Notes: generated by a model not told the origin, from the letters alone. A stretch of 64,000 nucleotides of DNA from an uncultured Rhodospirillales bacterium (GCA_903924855.1 CAIYCW010000044.1:1-64000), one strand, 5' to 3'. Counted from the stretch's first letter, positions 34,861 to 46,603 are shown. Made by a program: numbers and translations.

Positions 34861-36132
34861 ATGCAATTCGATGATGCGGACGCGCGCGGCGTGCTGCGTG
34901 CCGTGTTTGATGCGGCTGTGGCGGCGGCTGACCCGCGCACGATGCTGCACGCGTTTCTGCCCGAAAAGCCGGCCGGGCGCTGTGTTGTGGTGGGCTGCGG
35001 CAAATCGGCCGCCTCGATGGCGGCCAGCCTGGAAGAGGCCTGGCCGGATGTGGCGCTCGAGGGCTGCGTGGTCACCCGCTACGGCCATGAGGTGCCGACC
35101 AGCCGCATCGAGGTGCTGCAATCCTCCCACCCGGTGCCGGATGCCAACAGCGAGGCGGCGGCACGGAAGATCCTGAAAACCGTGGAAGGGCTTTGCGCCG
35201 ATGATCTGGTGATCGCGCTGATCTCGGGCGGCGGCTCGGCGCTGATGGCGCTGCCGGCACCTGGGCTGTCGCTGGACGACAAACGTGCCATCAACAAGGC
35301 GCTGCTGCAGTCCGGCGCCACGATCGGCGAGATGAACGTGGTGCGCAAACATCTCTCCGCCATCAAGGGCGGCAGGCTCGCCGCCGCCTGCCGGCCGGCG
35401 CGGCTGGTGACGCTTGCGATCAGCGACGTGCCGGGGGACGACCCGGCGGTGATCGCCTCCGGTCCCACGGTGGGCGATCCGTCCAGCTTCGCCGATGCGC
35501 GCGCCATTCTCGCGCGCTACGGTATCGATACCTCCCCCGCGATGCGGCACTGGCTCGACCATGGCAGCGAGACGCCCACGCCAGACGAACTGCCCCACGC
35601 CGAATTCCGCATGATCGCAACCCCCGCCATGGCACTGGCCAAGGCGGCTGCGTGCGCGCGCGCCTGTGGCCTCAACCCGATCATCCTGGGCGATGCGCTG
35701 GAGGGGGAAAGCCGGGAGCTTGGCATCGTTATGGCCGGCATCGCGCGCTCCATCCGCGGCCACGGCCAGCCGGTGGCGGCACCGGCCCTGATCCTGTCCG
35801 GCGGTGAGACCACGGTTTCCATCGGCGCCACACGGCCCGGCCGCGGCGGGCGCAACACCGAATTCCTGCTGAGCCTGGCGGTGGCGCTCGGCGGTGAGGC
35901 CAATATCTGGGCCACCGCCTTCGACACCGATGGCATCGATGGCACCGAGGATGCCGCAGGTGCCGTCATCACGCCGGACACGCTCGCGCGGGCGCGCGAG
36001 GCAGGGCTTGACCCGCGCGCATGCCTGGCCGCCCATGACAGCTACACGCTGTTCGATGCGCTGGGCGATCTGATCCGCAGCGGCCCCACATTGACCAATG
36101 TGAACGACATAAGAGCCATTCTGGTGGCCTGA
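34861..36132 (+). CDS. Glycerate 2-kinase (TtuD/GckA, DUF4147-MOFRL)
   Basis: A 423-residue protein with an N-terminal DUF4147 domain (VVVGCGKSAASMAASLEEA; LISGGGSALMALPAPGLSLDDK) and a C-terminal MOFRL domain (LILSGGETTVSIGATRPGRGGRNTEFLLSLA). The family phosphorylates D-glycerate at C2, and older annotations call it hydroxypyruvate reductase. AAGGAA precedes the ATG at 34861. It sits directly before pyk, 9 bases apart, giving a short route glycerate to 2-phosphoglycerate to pyruvate, with enolase encoded elsewhere. Confidence 0.92.
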   Translation: MQFDDADARGVLRAVFDAAVAAADPRTMLHAFLPEKPAGRCVVVGCGKSAASMAASLEEAWPDVALEGCVVTRYGHEVPTSRIEVLQSSHPVPDANSEAAARKILKTVEGLCADDLVIALISGGGSALMALPAPGLSLDDKRAINKALLQSGATIGEMNVVRKHLSAIKGGRLAAACRPARLVTLAISDVPGDDPAVIASGPTVGDPSSFADARAILARYGIDTSPAMRHWLDHGSETPTPDELPHAEFRMIATPAMALAKAAACARACGLNPIILGDALEGESRELGIVMAGIARSIRGHGQPVAAPALILSGGETTVSIGATRPGRGGRNTEFLLSLAVALGGEANIWATAFDTDGIDGTEDAAGAVITPDTLARAREAGLDPRACLAAHDSYTLFDALGDLIRSGPTLTNVNDIRAILVA

Positions 36133-36141
36133 GGAGTGACC

Positions 36142-37599
36142 ATGAATTCCCGCGTCCGCATCCGAAGGCGCCGCCGCAGCAAGATCATCGCAACCATCGG
36201 GCCGGCCAGCGCCAATCCGGAGATGCTGGAGCGGCTGTTTCGCGCCGGCGCCGATGTGTTCCGGCTGAATTTCAGCCATGGCACGCATGACGATCACGAC
36301 CGCAGCTTTGCCATGATCCGCGATCTGGAGCGCAAGCTGGACCGGCCGATCGGCATCCTGGCCGATGTGCAGGGCCCCAAGCTGCGCGTGGGTCGGTTCA
36401 GCGGCGGCAAGGTGCAGCTGCAGACCGGCCGGATGTTCCGCCTCGATCTCAGCCCCAACCCCGGTGACACGACGCGGGTTCAGCTGGCGCATCCGGAAAT
36501 CCTGGCGGCCGCCAGCATCGGCACCAATCTCCTGCTCGACGACGGCAAGCTGCGCCTGCGCGTGGTGCGGGTGCGCCCCGATCACCTGGAGACCGAGGTG
36601 GTGACCGGCGGTGTGCTGTCCGACCGCAAGGGCGTCAATGTGCCGGACATGATCCTGCCGATCCCGGCGCTGACCGAGAAGGACCGGCTGGATCTGGATT
36701 TCGCCCTCGAACACGGGGCGGATTTCATCGGCCTGTCCTTCGTCCAGCGCGCCGAGGACGTGGCGGAGGCGCGTGAGATCGCAGCCGGCCGGGCCTGGAT
36801 CATGACCAAGGTGGAGAAACCCCAGGCGCTGGAAAACCTCGATGCGATCCTGGCGCTGTCGGATGCGGTGATGGTGGCGCGCGGCGATCTTGGCGTGGAA
36901 CTGCCGCCGGAGGACGTGCCGCTGGCGCAGAAACGCATCATCCGCGCCGCGCGGCAGCTCGGCTGTCCGGTTGTGGTGGCAACGCAGATGCTGGAGAGTA
37001 TGATCACGGCCCCAGCCCCCACCCGCGCCGAGGCGTCGGACGTGGCGACCGCGGTCTATGACGGGGCGGATGCGGTGATGCTGAGTGCCGAGACCGCGGC
37101 CGGCCAATACCCGGTGGAGGCGGTGACCATCATGGATCGCATCATCGCCCGGGTGGAGGGCGATCAGGGCTGGCGCGATCGCATCGAAAGCTCGCGCCCG
37201 GCGCCGGAGCATTCCACCGCCGATGCGCTGGCCGCGGCCGCGCGCCAGGTGGCGCACACGGTGGGGGCGGCTGCGATCTGCGGCTTCACATCCTCCGGCA
37301 GCACGGCCAGGCGGGCGGCGCGGGAGCGGCCGGAGGCGCCGATCATCGGGCTTACCCCCTCTTTGCCGGTGGCGCGCAGGCTTGCCGTGGTGTGGGGCGT
37401 GCACGCGGTGGTGACCGCCGAGACCCATACGATGACCGAGACCGTGTCACGCTGCAGCCGCGTTGCGGTGACGGAGCAATTCGCCAAGCCGGGCCAGGAT
37501 CTGGTGGTGCTGGCCGGCGTGCCGTTCGGCCAGCCCGGCACCACCAACGCGCTGCGTGTGGCGCGGGTGCGCGGAGGGAGTGGCGGCACCCCCGTGTGA
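36142..37599 (+). CDS. pyk: Pyruvate kinase
   Basis: Transfers phosphate from phosphoenolpyruvate to ADP. Conserved parts are SKIIATIGPASANPEML (13-29), FRLNFSHG (40-47), the active-site region MTKVEKPQALENLDAIL, VARGDLGVELP and ATQMLESMI. The C-terminal domain ends in AGVPFGQPGTTNALRV. The 485 residues are normal. GAGGAG lies five bases before the ATG at 36142, which therefore beats the upstream GTG. The N terminus has a run of five arginines (residues 8-12). Cotranscribed with the glycerate kinase gene. Confidence 0.95.
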   Translation: MNSRVRIRRRRRSKIIATIGPASANPEMLERLFRAGADVFRLNFSHGTHDDHDRSFAMIRDLERKLDRPIGILADVQGPKLRVGRFSGGKVQLQTGRMFRLDLSPNPGDTTRVQLAHPEILAAASIGTNLLLDDGKLRLRVVRVRPDHLETEVVTGGVLSDRKGVNVPDMILPIPALTEKDRLDLDFALEHGADFIGLSFVQRAEDVAEAREIAAGRAWIMTKVEKPQALENLDAILALSDAVMVARGDLGVELPPEDVPLAQKRIIRAARQLGCPVVVATQMLESMITAPAPTRAEASDVATAVYDGADAVMLSAETAAGQYPVEAVTIMDRIIARVEGDQGWRDRIESSRPAPEHSTADALAAAARQVAHTVGAAAICGFTSSGSTARRAARERPEAPIIGLTPSLPVARRLAVVWGVHAVVTAETHTMTETVSRCSRVAVTEQFAKPGQDLVVLAGVPFGQPGTTNALRVARVRGGSGGTPV

Positions 37600-37640
37600 C
37601 GCGGCGATGAAGCAGTGTTTCTAAGTGAACCACGTTAAGG

Positions 37641-37728
37641 CCGTCATTGCGAGCGAAGCGAAGCAATCCACTGATCCACGACGCGTGTCGCCGTTCAATG
37701 GAGTGCTTCGCTTCGCTCGCAATAACGG
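37641..37728. repeat. Inverted REP pair, TCATTGCGAG...CAATCCA family
   Basis: An 88-base element with arms CCGTCATTGCGAGCGAAGCG and the inverted TTCGCTTCGCTCGCAATAACGG. It lies after pyk, between it and the convergent SRAP gene. The arms are close to those at 33989-34074 but the centre differs. The remaining intergenic bases to 37808 show nothing recognisable. Confidence 0.85.
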
Positions 37729-37808
37729 GTTTGGGGATGTTGGTGCCGTTGTGGTTGGTGCCATCGCGACATTGTGGCGATCTCCAAAGGACGCATCCTC
37801 CACCCGCT

Positions 37809-39772
<1,964 letters not shown>

Positions 39773-39775
39773 GCC

Positions 39776-40978
39776 ATGCCAGCGCTTGCAGACCGGCTGG
39801 GCCGCGCCAAGACGGCGGCCACCGTTGCGATGACGATCAAGGCCCGCGAGCTGAAGGCCGCGGGTCATGACGTGATCCAACTGACGATCGGCGAGCCGGA
39901 TTTCTTCTCGCCGCGTCATGCCATCGATGCCGCCTATCAGGCGGCCTTGGCCGGGCAGACCAAATATCCGCCGCAGGACGGCACCCGCGCCCTGAAGGAG
40001 GCGGTGCAGCGCAAATTCAAGCGCGACCGTTCGCTGGATTACGCGCTGGATGAGATCATGGTTGCCAATGGCGGCAAGCAGGCGATCTTCAACGCCTATA
40101 TGGCCACGTTGAACGACGGCGATGAGGTGGTGATCCCCGCCCCGTACTGGGCGGCCTACGGTCTGATGGCGCGGCTGGTGGGGGCGGAGCCGGTTTATGT
40201 GACCTGCCCGCAGAACAACGGCTTCAAGCTGCGGCCGGAGGATCTGGACGCCGCGATCACGCCGAAGACCAAATGGCTGATCCTGAACCTGCCCAACAAC
40301 CCGACCGGTGCCGCCTGCACGCGCGAGGAGCTGGAGGCGATTGCGGCGGTGATGCGCAAGCACCCGCATGTCTGGGTGATGTCAGACGATATGTATGAAC
40401 ACCTCGTCTATGACGGGTTCGAGTTCAACACGCTGGCCCAGGTGGCACCCGATCTGCGCGACCGGATCGTGACGATCTGCGGGGTTTCGAAATCCTACGC
40501 CATGACCGGGTGGCGCGTGGGGTTTGCGGCGGGGCCGAAGGATCTGATCAAGGCGATGACCTCGATGCAGGGCCATGCCACGGCCGGCGTGTCCTCGGTG
40601 GGGCAGGCGGCGGCGGTGGCGGCGCTGGATGGGCCGCAGGATGTGGTGACCCGCATGGCCGGCATCTACAAGCGCAGGCGCGATCTGGTGGTGGATGCGC
40701 TGAATGCCATTCCCGGCATCACCTGCCATCGGCCGGAAGGGGCGTTCTACGTGTTCCCCAACATCGCCGGCTGCCTGGGGCGCACCACGGCGGGCGGGCG
40801 GGTGCTTGCAACCGATGGCGATTTCGCCGAGGCGCTGCTGGAGGAGCAGTATGTGGCGCTGGTGGCGGGGGCCGCCTTCGGCATGAGCCCCTATCTGCGC
40901 ATCAGCTACGCGACCGATGATTACAGCCTGACCACGGCGATGCGCCGCATGGCGGATTTCGTGGCCGGCCTGCGCTAG
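39776..40978 (+). CDS. Aspartate/prephenate aminotransferase-like enzyme, copy 2
   Basis: Same length (400) and fold as the preceding gene, with GVSKSYAMTGWRVGFAAGPK around the PLP lysine, LPNNPTGAA and LRISYATD. The N terminus RAKTAATVAM keeps Lys at position 12, a residue that I recall as important for prephenate transamination in this subgroup, so this copy is the better candidate for tyrosine/phenylalanine synthesis through arogenate; that is inference. It begins three bases after copy 1, making a tandem duplication that has diverged. Confidence 0.9.
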   Translation: MPALADRLGRAKTAATVAMTIKARELKAAGHDVIQLTIGEPDFFSPRHAIDAAYQAALAGQTKYPPQDGTRALKEAVQRKFKRDRSLDYALDEIMVANGGKQAIFNAYMATLNDGDEVVIPAPYWAAYGLMARLVGAEPVYVTCPQNNGFKLRPEDLDAAITPKTKWLILNLPNNPTGAACTREELEAIAAVMRKHPHVWVMSDDMYEHLVYDGFEFNTLAQVAPDLRDRIVTICGVSKSYAMTGWRVGFAAGPKDLIKAMTSMQGHATAGVSSVGQAAAVAALDGPQDVVTRMAGIYKRRRDLVVDALNAIPGITCHRPEGAFYVFPNIAGCLGRTTAGGRVLATDGDFAEALLEEQYVALVAGAAFGMSPYLRISYATDDYSLTTAMRRMADFVAGLR

Positions 40979-40981
40979 GCG

Positions 40982-41464
40982 ATGACGCCGCCGTTTCGGG
41001 TGCGGCCGGGGCGGGATGAGGATGCGCCGGGGATCATCGCCCTGGTTTCGGCCTGTTGGGCGGAATATCCCGGCTGCGTGATGGCGCTGCAGGACGAGAA
41101 TCCCGATCTGCTGGCGCTTGCCTCGCATTTCGAGGCGGCGGGCGGCGCGTTGTGGGTGGCGGAGGCGCAGGACGGCGTGGTCGGCATGATCGGCGCGCGT
41201 CCGCATCTTGGAACCACCTGGGAGCTGTGCCGGCTTTACGTGGATGCCGGGGTGAGGGGCAGCGGCCTTGCCGCTTCCCTTGTCGACGAGCTGGAGGCGC
41301 ATGTGCGCGCGGCCGGCGGGACGGCGGTGGAGTTGTGGAGCGACACGCGCTTTGCCCGCGCGCATCGCTTCTATCAACGGATGGGCTATGCCATCGGGGC
41401 GGCGCCGCGGCCGCTGTTCGATCTGTCCAATTCCTGGGAGTTCCACGGGCGCAAAGCCCTGTAG
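40982..41464 (+). CDS. GNAT family N-acetyltransferase
   Basis: A 160-residue GNAT protein. The acetyl-CoA motif region is LYVDAGVRGSGLAASLVDELEAHVRAAGG (R/Q-x-x-G-x-G/A loop VRGSGLA), and FYQRMGYAIG is the typical motif B end. Substrate unknown. It starts four bases after the second aminotransferase stop, so it is in that operon. Confidence 0.9.
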   Translation: MTPPFRVRPGRDEDAPGIIALVSACWAEYPGCVMALQDENPDLLALASHFEAAGGALWVAEAQDGVVGMIGARPHLGTTWELCRLYVDAGVRGSGLAASLVDELEAHVRAAGGTAVELWSDTRFARAHRFYQRMGYAIGAAPRPLFDLSNSWEFHGRKAL

Positions 41465-41482
41465 CTTTGAGCAACGTCTGAT

Positions 41483-41911
41483 CTAGATGGGCCGCAGCCG
41501 CCGGGATTTGGGGATCTCGTCCAGTCGCTTCTGTTCCTGGCGCAGCTCTGCGCTGCGCATCGCCTGATCATGCTCGGCGATGGCTGTCTCGATCGTCTCG
41601 ACAGCCTGACGGGCGAGGGTGAAGGTGGCGCGTGCCTCGGTGAGCCGTGCGTCCGCGGCATCGCAGGCCTGGGTGCAGCCGGCCAGATGCCGGCGTGCGG
41701 CCACGAGCCAGGCGGCGAAGGTTTCCACCGCCTGATCGTCCCGATCGACGGCGGAGGCTGATTGCAGCTCGCGCTGGATCTCCGCCTCCGCCGCATCGCG
41801 GATGCGCCCGGCCTGGTGGCAGGCCTCCTCCGCCGCGGTCAATTCCTGTCTGGCGGCATCGCGCGCCATCTTGCGCAGCCGCAGCAATGTTGCGAGGCGA
41901 TCACCGCGCAT
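41483..41911 (-). CDS. fliJ: FliJ-like flagellar export chaperone
   Basis: A 142-residue protein predicted to be almost entirely coiled coil (RLATLLRLRKMARDAARQELTAAEEACHQAG and long Ala/Glu/Arg helices). Sequence alone is weak for FliJ, but it directly follows fliI, overlapping it by 11 bases, which is the standard position. FliJ escorts export substrates and contacts the FliI ATPase ring. No further flagellar genes are adjacent in the window. Confidence 0.75.
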   Translation of the reverse strand: MRGDRLATLLRLRKMARDAARQELTAAEEACHQAGRIRDAAEAEIQRELQSASAVDRDDQAVETFAAWLVAARRHLAGCTQACDAADARLTEARATFTLARQAVETIETAIAEHDQAMRSAELRQEQKRLDEIPKSRRLRPI

Positions 41912-43298
41912 CCGCGGGCCCGGCCGTCAGAACCGTGTGCAGCCGGGCGAAATCCTCATCGATCTGCGATGGTTCGGTTTTGGTCTGCCGCAGCAGGGCC
42001 TCGATGCTGGGGCTGAGACGCAGCGCCTGATCGACGCGGGGATCGGTGCCGGGACGATAGGCGCCAAGACGGACGAGATCGGCCATGTCCGCCTGCAGCG
42101 ACAACAGGGCACGGGCCTCGCGCACCAGGCTGTGCTCGGTGTCGGACAGGCAGCCCGGCACTGTTCGGGAGAGGGAGCGCAGCACGTCGATGGCGGGATA
42201 GCGGCCGGCCTCACCGATCTTGCGGTCGAGCACCACGTGGCCATCCAGAATACCGCGCACGGCATCCGACACCGGTTCGTTGTGATCATCGCCCTCGACC
42301 AGCACGGTGTAGAGGCCGGTGATCTGCCCGGCGCGGCCGTTGATGACGGGGCCGGGGCCGGCGCGTTCCAGCAGGCGGGGCAGTTCGGCGAAGACGCTGG
42401 GCGGGTAGCCGCGCGTGGCGGGCGGTTCGCCGAGCGACAGGCCGATCTCGCGCAGCGCGTGGCAGAACCTTGTGACGCTGTCCATCATCAGCAGCACATT
42501 GGCGCCCTGGTCGCGGAAATGCTCGGCGATGGTGGTGGCGGTGTAGGCGGCCTCGCGGCGCATCATCGGCGTTTGATCGGATGTGGCAATGACCAGGACG
42601 GCGCGGGCGAGCCCTGCTTCCCCCAGATCATCCTCGATGAATTCCCGCACCTCGCGCCCCCGTTCGCCCACCAGGGCGATGACCGCCACGTCGCAGCGTG
42701 CCTGGCGCGCCAGCATGGCAATCAGCGTGGATTTGCCGACGCCGGAGCCCGCGAACAGACCCAGGCGCTGGCCCTGGCGGCAGGTGGCGAACAGATTCAG
42801 CGCGCGCACACCGAGATCGAGGCGTGGGCCGAGCCTGGCGCGCTGTGTGGCATGTGGTGGGTCGGCCCGCAGCCTGGTTGGGATGTTGCCCTGTTGCGGC
42901 GGCGGCCGATTGTCCATCGGCTGCCCGAGCGGGTCGAGCACGCGGCCAATCCAACTGTCGTGCACGCGAAGGCTTGGGGTGTGGGTCTGGTGGAGAAACT
43001 CGCCTTTGGGTTGTGGAAAGGGGAGTGTGGCATGATTGGTGGTGCCCAGCCCAGTGCTGGGCAGGAAGGGCATCACCTGGATCGATCTGCGGTCAATCGC
43101 CACGATCTCGGCAGGTATTTTTTTACCATGCGAGTCGTTCAACGATATCCGCGCACCAATGCTGGCAAACTCATTCAGGCCAGAAATCTGGGATAAAATA
43201 GAGCCTGTGCTTTCAATTTTCCCATGAAAATTTGTCGATGCGATGTCGGGCATCTCGATGACGGTAGGGATGCATGACGGAGATACGACTGATTTCAT
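41901..43298 (-). CDS. fliI: Flagellum-specific ATP synthase FliI
   Basis: ATPase of the flagellar type III export apparatus, related to F1 beta. Walker A is AGSGVGKS at about 183-190, with VALVGERGREVREFIEDDLG nearby and LLMMDSVTRFCHALREIGLSLGEPPATRGYPPSVF following, all diagnostic of FliI. The 465 residues are normal. The first 130 codons are clearly less GC-biased than the rest of the gene. I chose the ATG at 43298; Met16 (43253) is an alternative, and neither has a strong ribosome site. It is divergent from ctrA. Confidence 0.9.
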   Translation of the reverse strand: MKSVVSPSCIPTVIEMPDIASTNFHGKIESTGSILSQISGLNEFASIGARISLNDSHGKKIPAEIVAIDRRSIQVMPFLPSTGLGTTNHATLPFPQPKGEFLHQTHTPSLRVHDSWIGRVLDPLGQPMDNRPPPQQGNIPTRLRADPPHATQRARLGPRLDLGVRALNLFATCRQGQRLGLFAGSGVGKSTLIAMLARQARCDVAVIALVGERGREVREFIEDDLGEAGLARAVLVIATSDQTPMMRREAAYTATTIAEHFRDQGANVLLMMDSVTRFCHALREIGLSLGEPPATRGYPPSVFAELPRLLERAGPGPVINGRAGQITGLYTVLVEGDDHNEPVSDAVRGILDGHVVLDRKIGEAGRYPAIDVLRSLSRTVPGCLSDTEHSLVREARALLSLQADMADLVRLGAYRPGTDPRVDQALRLSPSIEALLRQTKTEPSQIDEDFARLHTVLTAGPADAR

Positions 43299-43422
43299 AG
43301 TGGCACCGCTCTGCCGGCTGCATCGACGATGATGGCGAGGATACAAGTGTGGGATGAAAAAAGTGTTGAGCGGCACAACCTAAGATGGTATTGTTTTCTT
43401 CATCAACCGCGGAGGTTTGGCG

Positions 43423-44184
43423 ATGCGAGTCCTGTTGGTGGAAGATGACATCACGGCGGCACGGGGAATCTCCTCGATGCTCAAAGCCGCGGGCGCTGTG
43501 GTTGATGAGGCGGACACCGGGGATGAAGCCCTGGAGCTGGTCCGGCATTACGATTACGACATCGTTGTGCTTGACCTCATCCTGCCGGACATGGAGGGGT
43601 ATGAGGTTGTGCGGCGGATGCGGGCGGGCCGGATTGATGTGCCCGTTGTCATCCTGTCCGGCACCAACGTGCCGCAGGCCAAGGTGCGTGGCCTGTGCAT
43701 GGGGGCGGATGATTTCATCACCAAGCCGTTTGACCGTGGGGAACTGATCGCCCGGGTTCAGGCTGTGGTACGCCGCAGCAAGGGGCTCAGCCAATCCAAG
43801 GCGGTGGTCGGCAATGTGCGCCTCAACCTGGACACCAAGGAGGTGTTTGTGGGGGAGAGCCAGGTTCTGCTCACCGGCAAGGAATATGCGATCTTTGAAC
43901 TGCTTGTGCTGCGCAAGGGCATGGTGCTGACCAAGGAGATCTTCCTCAACCATCTTTATGGCGGGATGGATGAGCCGGAGATGAAGATCATCGACGTGTT
44001 CATCTGCAAGCTGCGCAAAAAACTGCAACTGGCGGGGGCGGACAACATGATCGGGACGGTCTGGGGCCGCGGCTATATTCTGCGCGAGCCGGCTGGAACA
44101 TCGTCCAGCATGCCGGCGTTCGCCCGGTCGGAGGAGATGGGGGAGCAGGAATTTTCCGCCTTCCCTTTGCTGGCGGCGTCATGA
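43423..44184 (+). CDS. ctrA: Cell-cycle response regulator CtrA
   Basis: OmpR-type response regulator controlling cell cycle, division and flagellar genes in alphaproteobacteria. Receiver: MRVLLVEDD, phospho-acceptor Asp51 in VVLDLILPDMEGYEVVRRMR, and the lysine in FITKPFDRGEL. DNA-binding winged helix over about 125-232 with LTGKEYAIFELLVLRKGMVLTKEIFLNHLYGGMDEPEMKIIDVFICKLRKKL, the near-invariant CtrA sequence. The C terminus has a longer, less conserved tail (to residue 253). GGAGG lies seven bases before the ATG at 43423. The neighbouring divergent fliI is a plausible target. Confidence 0.96.
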   Translation: MRVLLVEDDITAARGISSMLKAAGAVVDEADTGDEALELVRHYDYDIVVLDLILPDMEGYEVVRRMRAGRIDVPVVILSGTNVPQAKVRGLCMGADDFITKPFDRGELIARVQAVVRRSKGLSQSKAVVGNVRLNLDTKEVFVGESQVLLTGKEYAIFELLVLRKGMVLTKEIFLNHLYGGMDEPEMKIIDVFICKLRKKLQLAGADNMIGTVWGRGYILREPAGTSSSMPAFARSEEMGEQEFSAFPLLAAS

Positions 44185-44314
44185 GCCGGCCCTGACAGAG
44201 TGCTGCGCGTCCGCTGCGGGGATGAGGCAGAGCGCGCATCCTTGGGCGTGGCGTGCGGGTGCCCGCCGATCCGGTGCCCGCCGCTTCGGTGCGCGTGGAT
44301 CAGGCGCGCATGGA

Positions 44315-45082
44315 TCAGGCGGTGAACTGTTCCGTCAGAATGCGTTCGGACAGACCCTGATCCGGGTCGAACAGCACCCGCGCCGTCAGGCTGCGATCCT
44401 CACTGACGGCCACGCTGATCACGTCGCGCACCTCCTTGGCGTCCGCCACCGCCGCAACAGGTCGTTTGTCTGCCTCCAGCACCTCGAACATGATTTCGGC
44501 GGTGCTGGGCAGCAGCGCGCCTTTCCAGCGCCTGGGGCGGAACGCGCTGATGGGCGTGAGCGGCAGCAGATTGGCGGTCAACGGCACGATCGGGCCATGG
44601 GCGCTCAGATTATACGCGGTGGACCCGGCGGGGGTTGAGATCAGCACCCCGTCACAGATCAACTCCTGCAGGCGGACCTTGCCATCGACGGACACCCGGA
44701 TCTTCGCCGCCTGGCGCAGCTCCCGCAGCAGGGAGACCTCGTTGAGCGCCACCGCCTCCTCCACCCGCCCGGTGCGGGTGACGGCGTGCATGCGCAGCGG
44801 GTGCAACAGCGCCATCTGCGCGTCATGCAGCCGCTCGATCAGGCCTTCCTCGGAGAAATTGTTCATCAGAAAGCCGACCGACCCGCAATTCATGCCGTAA
44901 ACAGCGATGTCGCGACCCAAGACGGTGTGCAAGGTTTCGAGCATGAATCCATCGCCGCCCAGTGCCACGATGAAATCTGCAGAGTCGATGTCACAATTGC
45001 CATAGCGCTGGATCAGCCTGGTTTTACTGCCCTGCGCCAGCTGAGTTGCAGCGGCCGTCACTGCAATTCGCGTGTTTGACAT
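44315..45082 (-). CDS. nadK: NAD kinase
   Basis: Phosphorylates NAD to NADP. The motif GGDG is at 42-45 with catalytic Asp44; ALNEVSLLR, and [23 protein letters not shown] of the C-terminal domain, are canonical. At 255 residues it is the short alphaproteobacterial form. It stands alone, convergent with ctrA. Confidence 0.94.
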   Translation of the reverse strand: MSNTRIAVTAAATQLAQGSKTRLIQRYGNCDIDSADFIVALGGDGFMLETLHTVLGRDIAVYGMNCGSVGFLMNNFSEEGLIERLHDAQMALLHPLRMHAVTRTGRVEEAVALNEVSLLRELRQAAKIRVSVDGKVRLQELICDGVLISTPAGSTAYNLSAHGPIVPLTANLLPLTPISAFRPRRWKGALLPSTAEIMFEVLEADKRPVAAVADAKEVRDVISVAVSEDRSLTARVLFDPDQGLSERILTEQFTA

Positions 45083-45189
45083 TATCGTGTCACTGCCTGA
45101 CTTAAATGTTTGGGATTGATCGCGCTAAGCCTATTCACGCCGGCGCCGGCTGTCAAAATCTTCCCCTGGGGCGCGGTCGCGCAGGCCGG

Positions 45190-45603
45190 TCAGGCGAGAA
45201 TTTTCCACACGCCCTGTGCAATGCCCACCACCCGATCCCCCACCATCAGATCGGTGCGCAGAAACACCAGGCTTCGTGTGGCGCGCACCAGGCGGGGCGT
45301 GTGCGCCACCGTTTCACCGATCTGGGTCGCATCGACGAACTGAACGTCCAGCTGCACCGTGGCGGTGCGCGCCGCCTTGGTGTGAAACCGGGCCGTGATA
45401 CCAAGCGAGCGATCGGCGAAGGTCATCAGCGCACCACCCTGCAGCACGCCGCGCAGATTGTGATGGCGCGGGTCGGTCGGGAAGATGAAGTGCAGATCGC
45501 CATCGATCTGGCGCTGAAAGAACGGGCCGACCAGCCCGATGAAGCCCTCATCGGTGATGGCCTGCCACCCCTGGGCGATCAGGGCTTCGTGGTGGGGCTG
45601 CAT
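45190..45603 (-). CDS. PaaI family thioesterase (hotdog fold)
   Basis: A 137-residue hotdog protein with FPTDPRHHNLRGVLQGGALMTFADRSLG, where the HHN and GG-x-x-x-x-x-D stretch form the acyl-CoA thioesterase site, and TATVQLDVQFVDATQIGE. The ATG at 45603 gives the normal start. Physiological substrate unknown. It follows the aldo/keto reductase gene by 10 bases. Confidence 0.87.
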   Translation of the reverse strand: MQPHHEALIAQGWQAITDEGFIGLVGPFFQRQIDGDLHFIFPTDPRHHNLRGVLQGGALMTFADRSLGITARFHTKAARTATVQLDVQFVDATQIGETVAHTPRLVRATRSLVFLRTDLMVGDRVVGIAQGVWKILA

Positions 45604-45613
45604 CGCCAAACTC

Positions 45614-46603
45614 CTAGCGTTCACTGTCCAGAGAGGCCATGCCATGGGCCGGATAGCGCGTGCCCTGAGCGATTCCTGGCGGGAAAGCCTGGGTCAGGCG
45701 TTGCAGCGTCTCGCCCGGCAGTGCCCGGTCGCAGGCGCCAAGGGCTTCGGCAAGCCGCGGCCGGGTGCGGGCGCCGATCAGCGGGAAGATGTCAGGCCCC
45801 TGCGCCAGCACCCAGGCGATGGCGATCTGTGCCGCACTCATCCCATGGGCCACGCCGATCTCGCCCATCTGCGCCACCAAGGCCTGGTTGCGGGCCAGAT
45901 TGTCGCCGGTGAAACGCGGGCTGTGCGCCCGGAAATCCCCGGGCCCTTTCGGCGCGCTGCCGCCGATCAGCCCGCGCGCCAGCACGCCATAGGCGGTGAT
46001 GGCGATGCCAAGTTCGCGGCAGGCGGGCAGGATGTCAGCCTCGATGCCGCGCGACAGCAGCGAATATTCGATCTGCAGGGCCGCAATCTGGTGCGTCTGC
46101 GCGGCCCTGCGCAGATTGGCGCTGCCGAGTTCCGACACGCCGATATGGCGCACATACCCGGCCTTCACCATCTCCCCGATCGCCCCGATGGTCTCCTCGA
46201 TCGGCACGGACGGGTCGAGCCGGGCCGGCATGTAAAGGTCGATATGATCGATGCCGAGGCGCCTGAGCGTATAGGCAAGCGATGTCTTCACCGTGGCAGG
46301 GCGCGTGTCGAAGCCAACCCATGCGCCCGACGGATCGCGCTGCGCGCCGAATTTGACGGCGATGAACGCGCGCTCGCGCCGCCCGCCGGCCAGCGCCTCA
46401 CGCAGCAGCATCTCGTTGTCGCCCATGCCATAGAAATCGCCGGTGTCGAACATCACCTCCCCGGCCTCCTGGGCGGCGTGGATGGTGGCGATGCTCTCGG
46501 CGCGATCCGCCGGGCCGTAGAAATCCGACATGCCCATGCAGCCAAGCCCGATCGGCGGCAGCATGACGCCGGTCATCCCGAACTGCCGCGTGACAAAGGC
46601 CAT
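45614..46603 (-). CDS. Aldo/keto reductase
   Basis: A 329-residue NADPH-dependent oxidoreductase of the AKR11/12-like group. The catalytic tetrad can be read as Asp (MFDTGDFYG), Tyr ([11 protein letters not shown]), Lys (AFIAVKFG) and His in [11 protein letters not shown]; the cofactor region [16 protein letters not shown] follows near the end. The ATG at 46603 has GGAAGGGGG at a good distance; the ATG at 46609 is too near to it. Likely in an operon with the thioesterase gene. Confidence 0.92.
   Translation of the reverse strand: MAFVTRQFGMTGVMLPPIGLGCMGMSDFYGPADRAESIATIHAAQEAGEVMFDTGDFYGMGDNEMLLREALAGGRRERAFIAVKFGAQRDPSGAWVGFDTRPATVKTSLAYTLRRLGIDHIDLYMPARLDPSVPIEETIGAIGEMVKAGYVRHIGVSELGSANLRRAAQTHQIAALQIEYSLLSRGIEADILPACRELGIAITAYGVLARGLIGGSAPKGPGDFRAHSPRFTGDNLARNQALVAQMGEIGVAHGMSAAQIAIAWVLAQGPDIFPLIGARTRPRLAEALGACDRALPGETLQRLTQAFPPGIAQGTRYPAHGMASLDSER

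Noticed and set aside
34726-37428. 900-codon open frame on the minus strand
   Set aside because: Antisense to the glycerate kinase and pyk genes, with low-complexity composition and no family motif.
43299-43422. CtrA-binding box between fliI and ctrA
   Set aside because: The region was read for TTAA-N7-TTAA and TTAACCAT; no convincing match was found.
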